Part shown: positions 34,284 to 43,184 of the stretch, in pieces
Position numbering within the stretch: the first letter of the stretch is position 1
Layout: every line of letters starts with the position of its first letter
Source: Solirubrobacteraceae bacterium
GTDB lineage: Bacteria > Actinomycetota > Thermoleophilia > Solirubrobacterales > Solirubrobacteraceae
DNA: 64,000 nt
Reading direction: 5' to 3'
NCBI GenBank assembly: GCA_025449845.1
Contig: JANWIP010000022.1
Location: 30,630-94,629 of the forward strand
The notes under the pieces: model-generated
The model's database searches: none
The model's input: the letters and a program-made list of their open reading frames with translations, nothing else
What the model was told of the DNA's origin: nothing
Position numbers and translations under genes: made by a program

Positions 34284-37200
34284 CTACTTCTTGCCCTTCT
34301 TCGTTTTGGTCGCCTTCTGCAGCGCGAGATGGACGGTTGCGGTCTGCGTCACGGCAGGAGAAGGCGAGGACTTGAGGATCGTAAGCGTAGCGTTGAGATG
34401 CCCGTGAGCGGCGCTCAGGAGTTCTCGCCCGATTGCGTTGAGCGTGATCTTGATGGTCGCGGTCTTGCCCGCCGAGATCGAGAAGGTCGTCGTCCCGATG
34501 GTGTGTGTGTTGGTGTGCTTCTTCTTGCCCTTCTTGGTCGTACGCCTGGCCGTGAGGGTCAGCTTGCCACTGCACGTGCTGGTACCCGTGCAGGTGAATT
34601 TGACCACTGCCACGCCGCTGCCCTGAACGGAGATGGTGGACCCGGCGAGCGACACGCTGCCGGACGCCGCTGTTGACGTGGCGGTTTTCGTCCCGGTCCC
34701 TATCTGGGGGTTCGGATTGCCACCGCCGGTGGTCGATCGGCCACCCGTCGATTCCGGCGAGCTGCTGACCGACAGGTTCGTCGAGCCTGAGCTTCCGGCG
34801 TAGCTCGCATCGCCGAAGTAGGTGGCGCTGAGCGTGTGGCTCCCGACCGCGAGACCCGTCGTCGAGCACGTAGCCTGGTAACGAGCGCCCGCCAGACTGA
34901 GTGTTTGTGCTCCGCAGCCGCTGATCGGTGTGGATGACCCGTCGGCGTAGAACGCGACGGCGCCACCCCCGTCGGTTGGCGTCGCCGTAGCCGTCAGCTC
35001 GACCGTCTGCCCAGGCGTCACGGGGTTAGGCGAGGGCGTAAGGGTCACGCTCGTAGCGACGGGCGGAGGCGGTGAGCCGTATGTAAAGCTGTCAGCGAGC
35101 GTGGGCGCGGAGCCGCCCGAAGACGTCGTCACGGTGACGTCTACTCGCTCGGCGAAAGCGGCAGCGGGGGCGACGGCCTGCAATTCGTTTTCGGATATTG
35201 GCGCTACCTGCGTTGACGCGGTTCCGCCGAAGTCGACTGAGAACGCCCCGTCGAGGTGGCTTCCCTTGATAGTGACGACCGTGCCGCCCGACAGCGGTCC
35301 GTTATTGGGACCCACCGATTCGATCACGGGGCTCTTTTCGGTCACCACCGGCACTGAGTATGTGTAGTGGTCTATTTCTGATGTCGCGCTGGTGCCGCCT
35401 GGGCCCGAAACTGTAACGTCCACGGTGCCGTTGGTCCCAGCCGGAGCGACCGCTGCCACCGCGTACGGGGACAGCGACTGCACGTGGACTGACGCGTTGG
35501 CTCCGAAATGAACGGAGGTCACATCCGTCAATCCTTCGCCAAGAATATCGACCATGCTGCCTCCGGCGGTCGCACCCTCCGACGTCGACAGGCCCGTCAC
35601 CTTTGGCGTGGGTGCCGTTCCGCCTGCGCATTCCAGCGTCAGCGTCAGCCCAACGGCGGGCGGCGGCAACACGAATGGCGATGTAAACACGTTTGGCTGG
35701 CTTTCTTCTCCAGGCGCGTGACATCCCGGAGCCGATGCCTCCACCTCATAAGTGCCAGCCAGTGCATTCCAGTCGAACTGCCCTGACGCCTTGGTGGCCT
35801 CGGGGTTTTCGGCCGGTTCGATGACGCCACTCGAGGGTGCCACTGGAGTGAAAGGATCGGCGGCCAACGGCTGTTCCAGCAACGTGGCAGTCGCACCGCT
35901 AATCGGGTTACCCTGCGTATCCACGATAGCGCCACTGGGATCTATGAACAGATTCCAGAAGTCCCAGCGACAGTCGGTGCCGACTAGGATTTTGCACGCA
36001 TCGTTGCCAAGGTCGATCATGAACTTCGCCTCCCAGACACCGTCCCACACCTCGAGGCCAAACTCGATTAGGTTGGCTAGCTTCGCACCACTGGCGAAAG
36101 TGTCCGTCAGACCGTACGCGAAATAGCCCTTGAGGAATTGCACGAACGGGTCGGCCACCGCGCCCACCAAATCGCCCGTGGGGCCAAGAGCCTCCTCGTA
36201 CACATCCTTCGCGAACTGGGCCGCACCGCAAAGCTGCGCATCCTGCTCGACGAGCGTGACGCCGCCCACTGGGACAGCGCATGCCTCGGACATGTCTTGC
36301 GCATACGCCTGTGGGGAGGTCGTGCTCTGATTTAGACTCGAGGTACCGGGCGGTCCGCCCTGGTTGATATAAAGCGCGGTGTTCGTCGGCGCGGACACGC
36401 TGTTGCCCTGCACCACCTGTACACCAACGGTACCGACCCCGGGCGGCGTTACCACTTGGAGCTGGGTAGAGCTTATGTACGTCACGCTCGGCGACGGGAG
36501 CAACCCAAACACCACCTGATCGCCCGATTGGAACCCCTGCCCGGTGATTGTCACCGTCGTCCCACCGGCCGCCGGGCCGGAGCCGACGCTGAGCGAGGCC
36601 ACCTGGAGGTAGGTATAGGTTCCGATCGATATCGTGTTGCCGCCGCTGCCGGTCACTGTGACGGCGACGTCTCCCGATCCCGGCGGTGCGGTCGCGACGA
36701 TGAAGTTGTCGGTCAGCACAGTGAACGACGAGGCGGGTGTCGTTCCGAAGTTGACAGCGGTCGCGCCTGTCAGGCCACCTGGCGCATTGAGTAGCACTGT
36801 TGTGCCACCGCTTGGCGGGCCGCCGCTCGGAACGAGCCCGAGCTTGGCTGGACAATCGATCAAATCTGTCCCGGTAGCGCCACCATGAACCGGAGCAAGC
36901 GGCCGTATGGCGGCTTGGTAGGTCCCCGAGCTTGTCGGGTTTTCGAGCAGCGGCGCCGATATCGTTTCAGCCTGACCGGTGTTCGTATTTGTGCCTGCGA
37001 TGCTGGTGATGCCGACGCCGTTCTTGCAGGCGGTATCCGTCACGGTGCTTGGTTCTCCCCAGTTGAGCCCTGGCACCACGCTTTCCTGCGTGCCCCGTCC
37101 TGGCGACGATACGGCCACGCCTTCCGGAAGACCACCCGGAGGGGAGAACGTCACATTCAGATTGAGCACTGAGGGCGGCAACCCAATGGGCCCAAATATC

Positions 37201-39080
37201 CGTTGGGCATCCTTCAGACCGGCGGGAGGAAAGATGGTGACTGTGTCGGTGCCGTCAGGCACGAGCATGTGAAAGCGGCCTGAACTTTCGACGGCCCGAG
37301 GATCAACCTGGCAGGCACCGCCTGTCGTTGGACATGCTTGTATGCGGGCACCTTCCGCGCCACCGACGCCACCGATGGCTGCTTCTCCGGCGATGATGGA
37401 GCTTCCGGCGGGGGCTTCCGATGCCGCTTTCCAGTGCGTAAGGATCGCCGCTGAGCTAAGTGCTGTGGGATAAATAGCGATTTCGTCCAGGCCAAACGTG
37501 CCCGACGCGCCGTTGATCTTGAGCCCTTCGCCAGGCGAGACCGTTTCGGCGTTTCCGATTTCGCCCCCACCGATGAGCTGGCCATCAATATAGATCTCCC
37601 CCACGTTGCCGTCATACGTGACGTCAACTAGCTTCCACCCCGCGCCTTCGAGACCGCCAGGCGCGACGGCATGGACAGACTGCGTGGCCCCCGAGACAGT
37701 GATCGTGCTTCGCGGTTCGCCGCCCACGTTGACCGTGAAACGGTGCCCGCCAGCCACATCACCGTATTCGAACAGGTTGTAGCTGCCGTAGCGAGGCTGG
37801 CCTTCCTCGTTGATCCACGCCTCGAAGGTCCGCGGACTGTTACCAGCCGGAAGCACGTTCGCGCTCTGTTCAAGTATCTCGCCGCTTGAGACCGACCCGA
37901 AGAGGCTGTTTAGGTATCTCGACACTGCCGCACCTGAATCACCCAACACCGGGCCTGTTGCAGCTTTACCCCCACCAGAATCGACGTAGGTCGCGTTTGC
38001 GCAATGACCTGAGGAGTCGAAAGCGACGCGCTCGGCGAGATGCGCCGCGAGCTCGTCCAGACGGTAGTAGGCGTCGGGTGCGTTGGCGAGGACTGCGCTC
38101 GCGTAGGGGCTTATCGGAGTCGCGGCACAGGCTGGCTGTCCGGGGTAGCTCTGACCAACCGTCCAGTGGGCGTCGATCCGTTCAGGTGACAGGGCGCTAG
38201 GGTAGGTCGCGACCTCGTCGAGTCCGAACGTGCCACTGCCACCGTCTATCTTCAGTCCTTGGCCGGGAGTCACGGTTTCGGCGTCGCCAATACTGCCCCC
38301 ACCTATCAACGTACCGTCGGCGTAGATCCCAACGCCGCCGCCGTCATATGTGACATCGATCAGATGCCACGTCGAATCTTCGAGGCCGCCGGGCACGACA
38401 ACATGGACAGACTGCGTGGCCCCCGAGACAGTGATCGTGCTTCGCGGTTCGCCGCCCACGTTGACCGTGAAACCATGCCCGCCAGCAACATCACCGTATT
38501 CGAACAAGTTGTAGCTCCAATAGCGAGGCTGCCCACCCTCGTTGATCCACGCCTCGAAGGTCCGCGGACTGTTACCAGCCGGAAGCGTGTTCCCGCTCTG
38601 CGCCAGCATCCCAACACAGGGTCCGCAGAAACCCGAGTTTTGATACCTCTGTACCGCAGAGTCCGAATCGCCCACCAAAGCGCCACTCCGCGATTCGTAA
38701 GGCCCCGCACCAGAATCGACATAGGTGGCGTTGAGCCCGTTGCCGGACGAGTCCTCAGCGGTGGTGAATTCAGTCTCGTCGAGGCGGTAGTAGACAGTCG
38801 GGTGATCGGCGAGCACCGCTTGGGGGTAAAGCGAGCTGGTATTAATCTGTGTGGCTAGATTGACCGAGCGGGCGAATGGGTTGCTCGCTAGCGCCCCTTC
38901 GGACGCGCGGGTCGCTGCTGTCGCGGTCGGCGCTCGCGCAGCGAGCCCGGCAAGCAACAGCACCATCATGCACGCAAGCCACCTTGAGGGTATACGCCGG
39001 AGAGCTCCGCCCATGAGGCCGAATGCCGTCACGTCTCCTCGCCGGGTTCGCGGCATGGATTCTGGTCCCCTGTGGATCAT
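34284..39080 (-). CDS. Giant secreted surface protein with LamG, IPT/TIG and Ig-like domains
   Basis: About 1598 aa with a signal peptide (CMMVLLLAGLAARAPTATAA). Two LamG-type lectin domains come first (DHPTVYYRLDE and NAPDAYYRLDE mark each start). They are followed by IPT/TIG repeats (GGTTVTITGQGFQSGDQVVF and two later copies), a central segment with a carboxypeptidase-regulatory-like part, a Big_3-type Ig domain (SVTLTPSPNPVTPGQTVELT) and a basic C-terminal beta domain ending KKGKK. This architecture suits a cell-surface adhesin or carbohydrate binder. The ATG at 39080 has a GAGGG ribosome site; alternatives are 39113 and 39056. It is the largest cargo gene of the island. Confidence 0.8.
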   Translation of the reverse strand: MIHRGPESMPRTRRGDVTAFGLMGGALRRIPSRWLACMMVLLLAGLAARAPTATAATRASEGALASNPFARSVNLATQINTSSLYPQAVLADHPTVYYRLDETEFTTAEDSSGNGLNATYVDSGAGPYESRSGALVGDSDSAVQRYQNSGFCGPCVGMLAQSGNTLPAGNSPRTFEAWINEGGQPRYWSYNLFEYGDVAGGHGFTVNVGGEPRSTITVSGATQSVHVVVPGGLEDSTWHLIDVTYDGGGVGIYADGTLIGGGSIGDAETVTPGQGLKIDGGSGTFGLDEVATYPSALSPERIDAHWTVGQSYPGQPACAATPISPYASAVLANAPDAYYRLDELAAHLAERVAFDSSGHCANATYVDSGGGKAATGPVLGDSGAAVSRYLNSLFGSVSSGEILEQSANVLPAGNSPRTFEAWINEEGQPRYGSYNLFEYGDVAGGHRFTVNVGGEPRSTITVSGATQSVHAVAPGGLEGAGWKLVDVTYDGNVGEIYIDGQLIGGGEIGNAETVSPGEGLKINGASGTFGLDEIAIYPTALSSAAILTHWKAASEAPAGSSIIAGEAAIGGVGGAEGARIQACPTTGGACQVDPRAVESSGRFHMLVPDGTDTVTIFPPAGLKDAQRIFGPIGLPPSVLNLNVTFSPPGGLPEGVAVSSPGRGTQESVVPGLNWGEPSTVTDTACKNGVGITSIAGTNTNTGQAETISAPLLENPTSSGTYQAAIRPLAPVHGGATGTDLIDCPAKLGLVPSGGPPSGGTTVLLNAPGGLTGATAVNFGTTPASSFTVLTDNFIVATAPPGSGDVAVTVTGSGGNTISIGTYTYLQVASLSVGSGPAAGGTTVTITGQGFQSGDQVVFGLLPSPSVTYISSTQLQVVTPPGVGTVGVQVVQGNSVSAPTNTALYINQGGPPGTSSLNQSTTSPQAYAQDMSEACAVPVGGVTLVEQDAQLCGAAQFAKDVYEEALGPTGDLVGAVADPFVQFLKGYFAYGLTDTFASGAKLANLIEFGLEVWDGVWEAKFMIDLGNDACKILVGTDCRWDFWNLFIDPSGAIVDTQGNPISGATATLLEQPLAADPFTPVAPSSGVIEPAENPEATKASGQFDWNALAGTYEVEASAPGCHAPGEESQPNVFTSPFVLPPPAVGLTLTLECAGGTAPTPKVTGLSTSEGATAGGSMVDILGEGLTDVTSVHFGANASVHVQSLSPYAVAAVAPAGTNGTVDVTVSGPGGTSATSEIDHYTYSVPVVTEKSPVIESVGPNNGPLSGGTVVTIKGSHLDGAFSVDFGGTASTQVAPISENELQAVAPAAAFAERVDVTVTTSSGGSAPTLADSFTYGSPPPPVATSVTLTPSPNPVTPGQTVELTATATPTDGGGAVAFYADGSSTPISGCGAQTLSLAGARYQATCSTTGLAVGSHTLSATYFGDASYAGSSGSTNLSVSSSPESTGGRSTTGGGNPNPQIGTGTKTATSTAASGSVSLAGSTISVQGSGVAVVKFTCTGTSTCSGKLTLTARRTTKKGKKKHTNTHTIGTTTFSISAGKTATIKITLNAIGRELLSAAHGHLNATLTILKSSPSPAVTQTATVHLALQKATKTKKGKK
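37651..37853 (-). repeat. LamG-internal DNA repeat, copy 2 (C-terminal LamG)
   Basis: About 200 bp nearly identical to 38383-38585, an exact offset of 732 bp (244 codons), so frame is kept. The protein segments AWINEEGQPRYGSYN and AWINEGGQPRYWSYN differ only slightly while the flanking LamG sequence has diverged more, suggesting recent duplication or gene conversion. Confidence 0.7.
38383..38585 (-). repeat. LamG-internal DNA repeat, copy 1 (N-terminal LamG)
   Basis: Partner of the repeat at 37651-37853; both include the run ATGGACAGACTGCGTGGCCC. Confidence 0.7.
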
Positions 39081-39131
39081 TAGCGTGTCCCTCGCCAGCG
39101 GATCGTCAGCCACGCCCGCGCCTTGGCGGAC

Positions 39132-39178
39132 AGAACTCTACAGAAAGCTTGCTATTTGAATAGAACGCTACAGAAGCT
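39132..39178. promoter_or_regulatory. Direct repeats upstream of the LamG gene
   Basis: AGAACTCTACAGAAAGCT (39132-39149) and AGAACGCTACAGAAGCT (39162-39178) are 30 bp apart, about three helical turns, and 50-100 bp upstream of the LamG start. They could be an operator. The rest of the gap to 39485 holds no gene that I can support. Confidence 0.45.
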
Positions 39179-39485
39179 CGCCACTTCTGTCGGCACTTCT
39201 GCCCAGGAGCCCAGCAGATCACGCGACTCTCGCGCGGGGCTCAAGCCCACGCTGCTGCGAGCCCTGAAGGCGAGCACATCGGGTGGCCTGACCTGCACGC
39301 TCATCCAGTTCGAACGAGCCGCGACTCCCCCTTTGGCCCCAGAAGGAGGCGTCGTCGCGGAGCCTGGACGCGCTTTCGAGTTGGACGAAGAGGAACTGCT
39401 GGGCTGCAGGCTGGATCACTCTCGCTGCTGGCGATTGCGCAAGTACGACTGCCGTTGCCTCCCGCCATGTGATGGCCCACGTGAC

Positions 39486-40022
39486 CTACGTGCGCAGGCC
39501 GCGGGGTGGTGCGGGAGGCTGCTCAACCCGGCGGGGAGGCACAAGCGGCTCCAACCTGGTGAGGACGTCTGTGGCGACGGCGCGAAAGACGCACAGGCAC
39601 ACCCCTTGTGGTCGCGCCGCCGAGCGATACATGACACCGTCGAATCCCTCGGCATGAAGCCGCTCACCGACCTGTTGGAACACAGGCCATTGCTCCCGCC
39701 CTGGTATAGCGTCGGGCAAGCCCAGCTCTGCAAGAACACCGTTCCCCGTGAGATCAGCAACGTTACGCAGGCTGACTCGGTAGCGCCACAGCTCACGCGG
39801 CAGACTGTGCAGCGGCTCGATCTCGTGCTCAGCGAGCCAGCGGTACCACTCGGCCCATACGGTCGCCTCCTCGGCTGCGAGATAGACACCCTCGATGACA
39901 GTTCCACGCTGCCAGCGCCCGTCCGCGGGCGTCGGAGGCCGGTACAGCGGATCGCTGTCCACCGGCGTGTGACGCAGCCACGTACCCGACACGGGCACGC
40001 TCGCCACAGCCAGATCCGCCAC
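39486..40022 (-). CDS. RES-domain toxin of a RES-Xre toxin-antitoxin pair
   Basis: A 178-aa RES-domain protein: an early Arg in GTWLRHTPVDSDPLYRPP, Glu/Trp-rich VYLAAEEATVWAEWYRWL, and a late GFDGVMYRSAARP with the serine that gives the domain its name. RES toxins of characterised pairs degrade NAD+. It follows the Xre antitoxin gene by 8 bp in the usual order. The Pro-rich tail (EPLVPPRRVEQPPAPPRG) is not typical and may come from a joined sequence. Confidence 0.82.
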   Translation of the reverse strand: MADLAVASVPVSGTWLRHTPVDSDPLYRPPTPADGRWQRGTVIEGVYLAAEEATVWAEWYRWLAEHEIEPLHSLPRELWRYRVSLRNVADLTGNGVLAELGLPDAIPGREQWPVFQQVGERLHAEGFDGVMYRSAARPQGVCLCVFRAVATDVLTRLEPLVPPRRVEQPPAPPRGLRT

Positions 40023-40030
40023 CCGTCGCC

Positions 40031-40369
40031 TTACGAGAACGTCGGCGCCTCAAGCCCAGCGACGATCCGCGAGAGCTCCTCGTAGCCGCCGGAGGCGAGG
40101 ACGTCGATGGGCTTGCGATGGTCAAGCGCGACCAGTGGACGGTTGAGCCATACCGGCACGTACTCCTGGTCGAGCACGGTGGCTAGTCGCTCGATGATCG
40201 CTGAGAGCTCGACCAGCCGCTCGGCACGCCGGCCGCTGGGCGCGCGTGTGCGGTGCAGCCAAGCGCTGACCGTCGAAACCCCCGCACCCGTCGCCCGCGC
40301 GATGTCGCGCTCGGTCAGCGGCGCAAGCCGCCTGATCCTAACCGCCTCGTCCGCGTAAGCCAAGCTCAT
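40031..40369 (-). CDS. Xre/MbcA/ParS-type antitoxin of the RES-Xre pair
   Basis: A protein of about 112 aa: an N-terminal helix-turn-helix (LTERDIARATGAGVSTVSAW) and a C-terminal MbcA/ParS toxin-binding domain (WLNRPLVALDHRKPIDVLAS, then GGYEELSRIVAGLE). It should bind the RES toxin and its own promoter. I chose the ATG at 40369 because a TACAAT -10 box lies exactly 7 bp upstream, which suits a leaderless mRNA. Two nearer ATGs (40375 and 40378) would fall within or beside that box. Confidence 0.82.
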   Translation of the reverse strand: MSLAYADEAVRIRRLAPLTERDIARATGAGVSTVSAWLHRTRAPSGRRAERLVELSAIIERLATVLDQEYVPVWLNRPLVALDHRKPIDVLASGGYEELSRIVAGLEAPTFS

Positions 40370-40376
40370 GAACATC

Positions 40377-40382
40377 ATTGTA
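40377..40382 (-). promoter_or_regulatory. -10 box of the RES-Xre operon
   Basis: TACAAT on the minus strand, 7 bp before the ATG at 40369. No Shine-Dalgarno sequence is present, consistent with leaderless transcription. Confidence 0.5.
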
Positions 40383-40503
40383 GCGAAAAACAGAAGCGAT
40401 GCAGAAGCAAAACTGTACTCGGCACCTCACCGCAGCTTTCTGGGAGGTCATGCGCAGAAAGCTAAGCAACCATGCCGATTTCCCCATATCCGGAGTGAGC
40501 GTT

Positions 40504-40540
40504 CTGGCAGTAAATCACCCTTACTGCCCATTCACTGCCC
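40504..40540. repeat. Integrase-arm-like repeats at right end of island
   Basis: TTACTGCCC (40521-40529) and TCACTGCCC (40532-40540) in direct orientation, plus the inverted GGCAGTAA at 40506-40513. They sit about 50 bp from the att core, as arm-type binding sites of tyrosine integrases do. Confidence 0.55.
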
Positions 40541-40561
40541 AATCGAAGAGCCCTACCACAA

Positions 40562-40590
40562 CAAAAAACCCCGCATTTGCGGGGCTTTTT
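40562..40590. terminator. Terminator of tRNA-Pro
   Basis: The 6-bp stem CCCCGC / GCGGGG with loop ATTT is flanked by A6 and T6 runs, 3 bp from the tRNA 3' end on the minus strand. Under the integration model this copy came in with the element. Confidence 0.8.
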
Positions 40591-40591
40591 T

Positions 40592-40634
40592 ATCGGGGCG
40601 CCGAGATTCGAACTCGGGACCTCACCGACCCGAA
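40592..40634. repeat. Right attachment repeat within tRNA-Pro (43 bp)
   Basis: Identical to 30313-30355. It forms the 3' part of the intact tRNA-Pro gene, so integration preserved the tRNA. Confidence 0.85.
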
Positions 40635-40666
40635 CGGTGCGCGCTACCAGGCTGCGCCACGCCCCG
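40593..40666 (-). tRNA. tRNA-Pro, anticodon CGG
   Basis: 74 nt without encoded CCA. Acceptor stem CGGGGCG / CGCCCCG with discriminator A; anticodon stem CACCG / CGGTG with loop TTCGGGT, giving anticodon CGG; T arm CCGAG-TTCGAAT-CTCGG. It serves as the attB site of the island to its left. Confidence 0.95.
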
Positions 40667-40706
40667 ACGCAATCAAAGTATCCCACACCGCTATCGTCCC
40701 CGCCGA

Positions 40707-41480
40707 ATGCCGGCCAAGCTCGAAGACATCCTGCAAGAGCTGGACACCCTGCTGAACCCAGAAGCCTTCGAGGACTACACCCCCAACGGCCTGCAGGTCC
40801 CAGGAGCCAAGCAGGTTACGACGGTAGCCACCGGCGTAAGCGCCCACCTGGAGCTCTTCGAAGCAGCCCGCGAGCAAAAGGCCGAGCTGATCCTGACCCA
40901 CCACGGAATCTTCTGGGGCTCCCCATCAGGCCCACCAAACCCAATCGACCCCGCGCTGAAGCGCCGCCTGAAACTGTTGTTCGACGCCAATATGAGCCTG
41001 GCCGCCTACCACCTCCCCTTGGATGCGCACCCCGAGGTAGGCAACAACGCGCTGCTGGCCCGCGCGCTAGGCGCTAACAAACTGGAGCCCTTCGCCCCCC
41101 ATAGAGGCCGCCCGATCGGCTTCATCGCGCACTTCCCCGACGAAGGAGTGCCCGCAAAAGAACTGTTCGCCCGCGTACGGGAGGCCACAAACCGCGAGCC
41201 GCTCGTCTTCGACGCCGGCCCCAAAGAGGTACGCAGCCTGGCGATCGTCTCAGGCGCCGGCGCGAACTACCTCGACGAAGCGATCGCATCCGGCGCCGAC
41301 GCCTTCCTGACAGGCGAGCCAGCCGAGCGCGTGATGGCAGAAGCACAAGAGGCAAAGATCCACTTCATCGCGGCCGGCCACTACGCAACCGAGACCCTGG
41401 GCATCAGGCGCCTAGGCGAGCACCTGGCCGAGCGCTTTGGCGTGCGCCACATCTTCATAGACGTGCCCAACCCCGTTTAG
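40707..41480 (+). CDS. Nif3-like dinuclear metal centre protein (DUF34/YbgI family)
   Basis: A 257-aa protein. Family marks: YTPNGLQVPG near the N-terminus, the metal-ligand motif ILTHHGIFWG, AYHLPLDAH, and FIAAGHYATETLG near the C-terminus with the last ligands. The family forms hexamers around a dinuclear metal site; its reaction is not settled. The ATG at 40707 starts at the conserved MPAKLEDILQELD. It is divergent from tRNA-Pro. Confidence 0.92.
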   Translation: MPAKLEDILQELDTLLNPEAFEDYTPNGLQVPGAKQVTTVATGVSAHLELFEAAREQKAELILTHHGIFWGSPSGPPNPIDPALKRRLKLLFDANMSLAAYHLPLDAHPEVGNNALLARALGANKLEPFAPHRGRPIGFIAHFPDEGVPAKELFARVREATNREPLVFDAGPKEVRSLAIVSGAGANYLDEAIASGADAFLTGEPAERVMAEAQEAKIHFIAAGHYATETLGIRRLGEHLAERFGVRHIFIDVPNPV

Positions 41481-41496
41481 GAGGAGAATCGCGGGC

Positions 41497-43182
41497 GTGG
41501 AGGCAAAGAACTTGGAGGAGGCGCAGGCCCAGAGCGAGAGCAGCACGCCGAAAAGCGGACGCCGCATGCTGAGCCGCCGCGCGACGTTCACGATCCTGTG
41601 CATAGCGCAGTTCGTGATGGTGCTCGACACGACGGTGATGAACGTGTCGATCTCGCAGGTGGTAAGCGACCTGCACACAACGGTGACAGCAGTACAGGCC
41701 GCAATCACGCTGTACGCCCTGGTAATGGCAGCCTTCATGCTGAGCGGCGCAAAGCTAGGCGACCTGTGGGGCCGCCGCAGAGCCTTCACGATCGGCATAG
41801 CGATCTACGGCGTAGGCTCGCTGACAACCGCCCTGAGCGGCTCGATCACGATGCTGCTGATCGGCTGGTCGCTGATCGAGGGCCTAGGCGCGGTACTGGT
41901 GATCCCGGCGATCGCGGCGCTGGTGGCAACGAACTTCCAGGGCAAAGAGCGCGCGGTGGCGTTCGCGACACTCGGCGGCATCTCCGGCGCGGCAGTGGCA
42001 GCGGGCCCGCTGATCGGAGGCTTCGTCACGACGGTCCTCACCTGGCGAGTGGTGTTCGCAGCCGAGACGGCAACGGTGCTGGCGATGCTGCCGTTCTGCC
42101 GCGGCATCAACGACGCCCCACCACTGCGAGGCGTGAAGTTCGACAAGCTAGGCGCAGTGCTGTCAGCACTGGGCCTGGGCCTGATCGTGCTAGGCGTGCT
42201 GCAGAGCAGCAAGTGGGGCTTCTTCACGCCGCGCGGAGCGCTCGAAATCGGCGGCCAGAAGATCACGCCGTTCGGCTTCTCGGTCGTGCCCTTCCTGATC
42301 GCGGCAGGCGGGGTCTCGCTGGACCTGTTCGCACGCCACCAGCGACACCTCAAAGAGACCGGCGGCACGCCACTGCTAGACCCCGACCTCCTAGGCATCC
42401 CGAGACTGCGCGCAGGCGCGGTGATGACGGTCGCACAGCAGCTGATCATCGCGGGCACGTTCTTCGTGATCCCGCTGTACCTGCAGCTGGTGCTGGGCAA
42501 GGACGCGCTACAGACGGGCATCGCGATCCTGCCGGTCTCAATCACGATGATCGTGGGAGCCCTCTCCGGGGCCCCGCTGGCCCGCAAACTCTCGCCGCGG
42601 CGAGTGGTGCAGATGGGCCTGGTGCTGCTGTTCGCGGGCTTGATCGGGGTGCAGGCAGCAATCGGCCCGTCGCTGAACGGCGCGGCGTTCGGAATCGCGA
42701 TCGCGGCCTTCGGCGGCGGCATGGGCCTGGTGGTCTCGCAGCTAGGCAACGTGATGATGAGCGCGGTGGACGGCTCGCGCGTGAGCGAGGTCGGCGGCGT
42801 GCAGGGCGCAGCACAGAACCTCGGCGCGGCGCTGGGCACGGCGCTGATCGGCTCGGTGCTGCTGGTAGGCCTGCTGAATGGTTTTCAGACACACGTGCAG
42901 GACAACCCCGAACTGCCCCCGAGCGTGGAGCAGCAGATACTGGCGGCGACCGACGAAGGCATCGACATGGCGCCCCCGTCAGCGGTCGGCAAGGCAGCCC
43001 GCGAAGGAGGCCTGAGCGACGCGCAGGCCGCGAACATCCAGGCGGGCTACGCGGAAGCTCAGCTACAGGCCCTGAAGACGGCGCTACTGTGGGCAGCAGG
43101 CTTCGCACTGATAGGCCTGTGGTTCGCGCGGCGCCTGCCAGGAGAGCCGCTGCAGAGTGAGGAAACAGTTAAGGAGGAGTAG
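41497..43182 (+). CDS. MFS drug/efflux transporter, DHA2 (EmrB/QacA) family
   Basis: A 561-aa protein with about 14 hydrophobic helices. Motif A loop GDLWGRRRAFTIG, the opening CIAQFVMVLDTTVMNVS and motif C-like GPLIGG are typical of 14-helix proton antiporters for drugs or lipids. The GTG start at 41497 lies about 9 bp after an AGGAGGAG overlapping the Nif3 stop. The epimerase gene follows 2 bp after its stop, so the two are co-transcribed. Confidence 0.9.
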   Translation: MEAKNLEEAQAQSESSTPKSGRRMLSRRATFTILCIAQFVMVLDTTVMNVSISQVVSDLHTTVTAVQAAITLYALVMAAFMLSGAKLGDLWGRRRAFTIGIAIYGVGSLTTALSGSITMLLIGWSLIEGLGAVLVIPAIAALVATNFQGKERAVAFATLGGISGAAVAAGPLIGGFVTTVLTWRVVFAAETATVLAMLPFCRGINDAPPLRGVKFDKLGAVLSALGLGLIVLGVLQSSKWGFFTPRGALEIGGQKITPFGFSVVPFLIAAGGVSLDLFARHQRHLKETGGTPLLDPDLLGIPRLRAGAVMTVAQQLIIAGTFFVIPLYLQLVLGKDALQTGIAILPVSITMIVGALSGAPLARKLSPRRVVQMGLVLLFAGLIGVQAAIGPSLNGAAFGIAIAAFGGGMGLVVSQLGNVMMSAVDGSRVSEVGGVQGAAQNLGAALGTALIGSVLLVGLLNGFQTHVQDNPELPPSVEQQILAATDEGIDMAPPSAVGKAAREGGLSDAQAANIQAGYAEAQLQALKTALLWAAGFALIGLWFARRLPGEPLQSEETVKEE

Positions 43183-43184
43183 TT

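Larger units (their letters stand above)
30313..40634. mobile_element. Genomic island in tRNA-Pro(CGG), about 10.3 kb, integrase not found
   Basis: Bounded by 43-bp perfect direct repeats of the tRNA 3' half, the classic mark of tyrosine-recombinase integration. Motifs GGGCAGTGA (30465-30473) and TCACTGCC (30482-30489) at the left end, and TTACTGCCC/TCACTGCCC at the right end, look like arm sites. Cargo: GST, small membrane and secreted proteins, a giant LamG protein and a RES-Xre pair. No integrase, excisionase or replication gene is recognisable, so it is probably immobile or moved in trans. Confidence 0.75.

Noticed and set aside
39219..39419. Small minus-strand frame as an integrase remnant
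   Set aside because: No R-H-R-Y motif or other recombinase feature; composition is like other shadows.
39123..40085. 320-codon plus-strand frame over the RES gene
   Set aside because: Antisense to the RES toxin, which has clear domain motifs and operon context.
41598..43160. 520-codon frame in the second frame of the MFS gene
   Set aside because: Arg/Pro/Gly-rich shadow of the transporter, with no homologous motifs.
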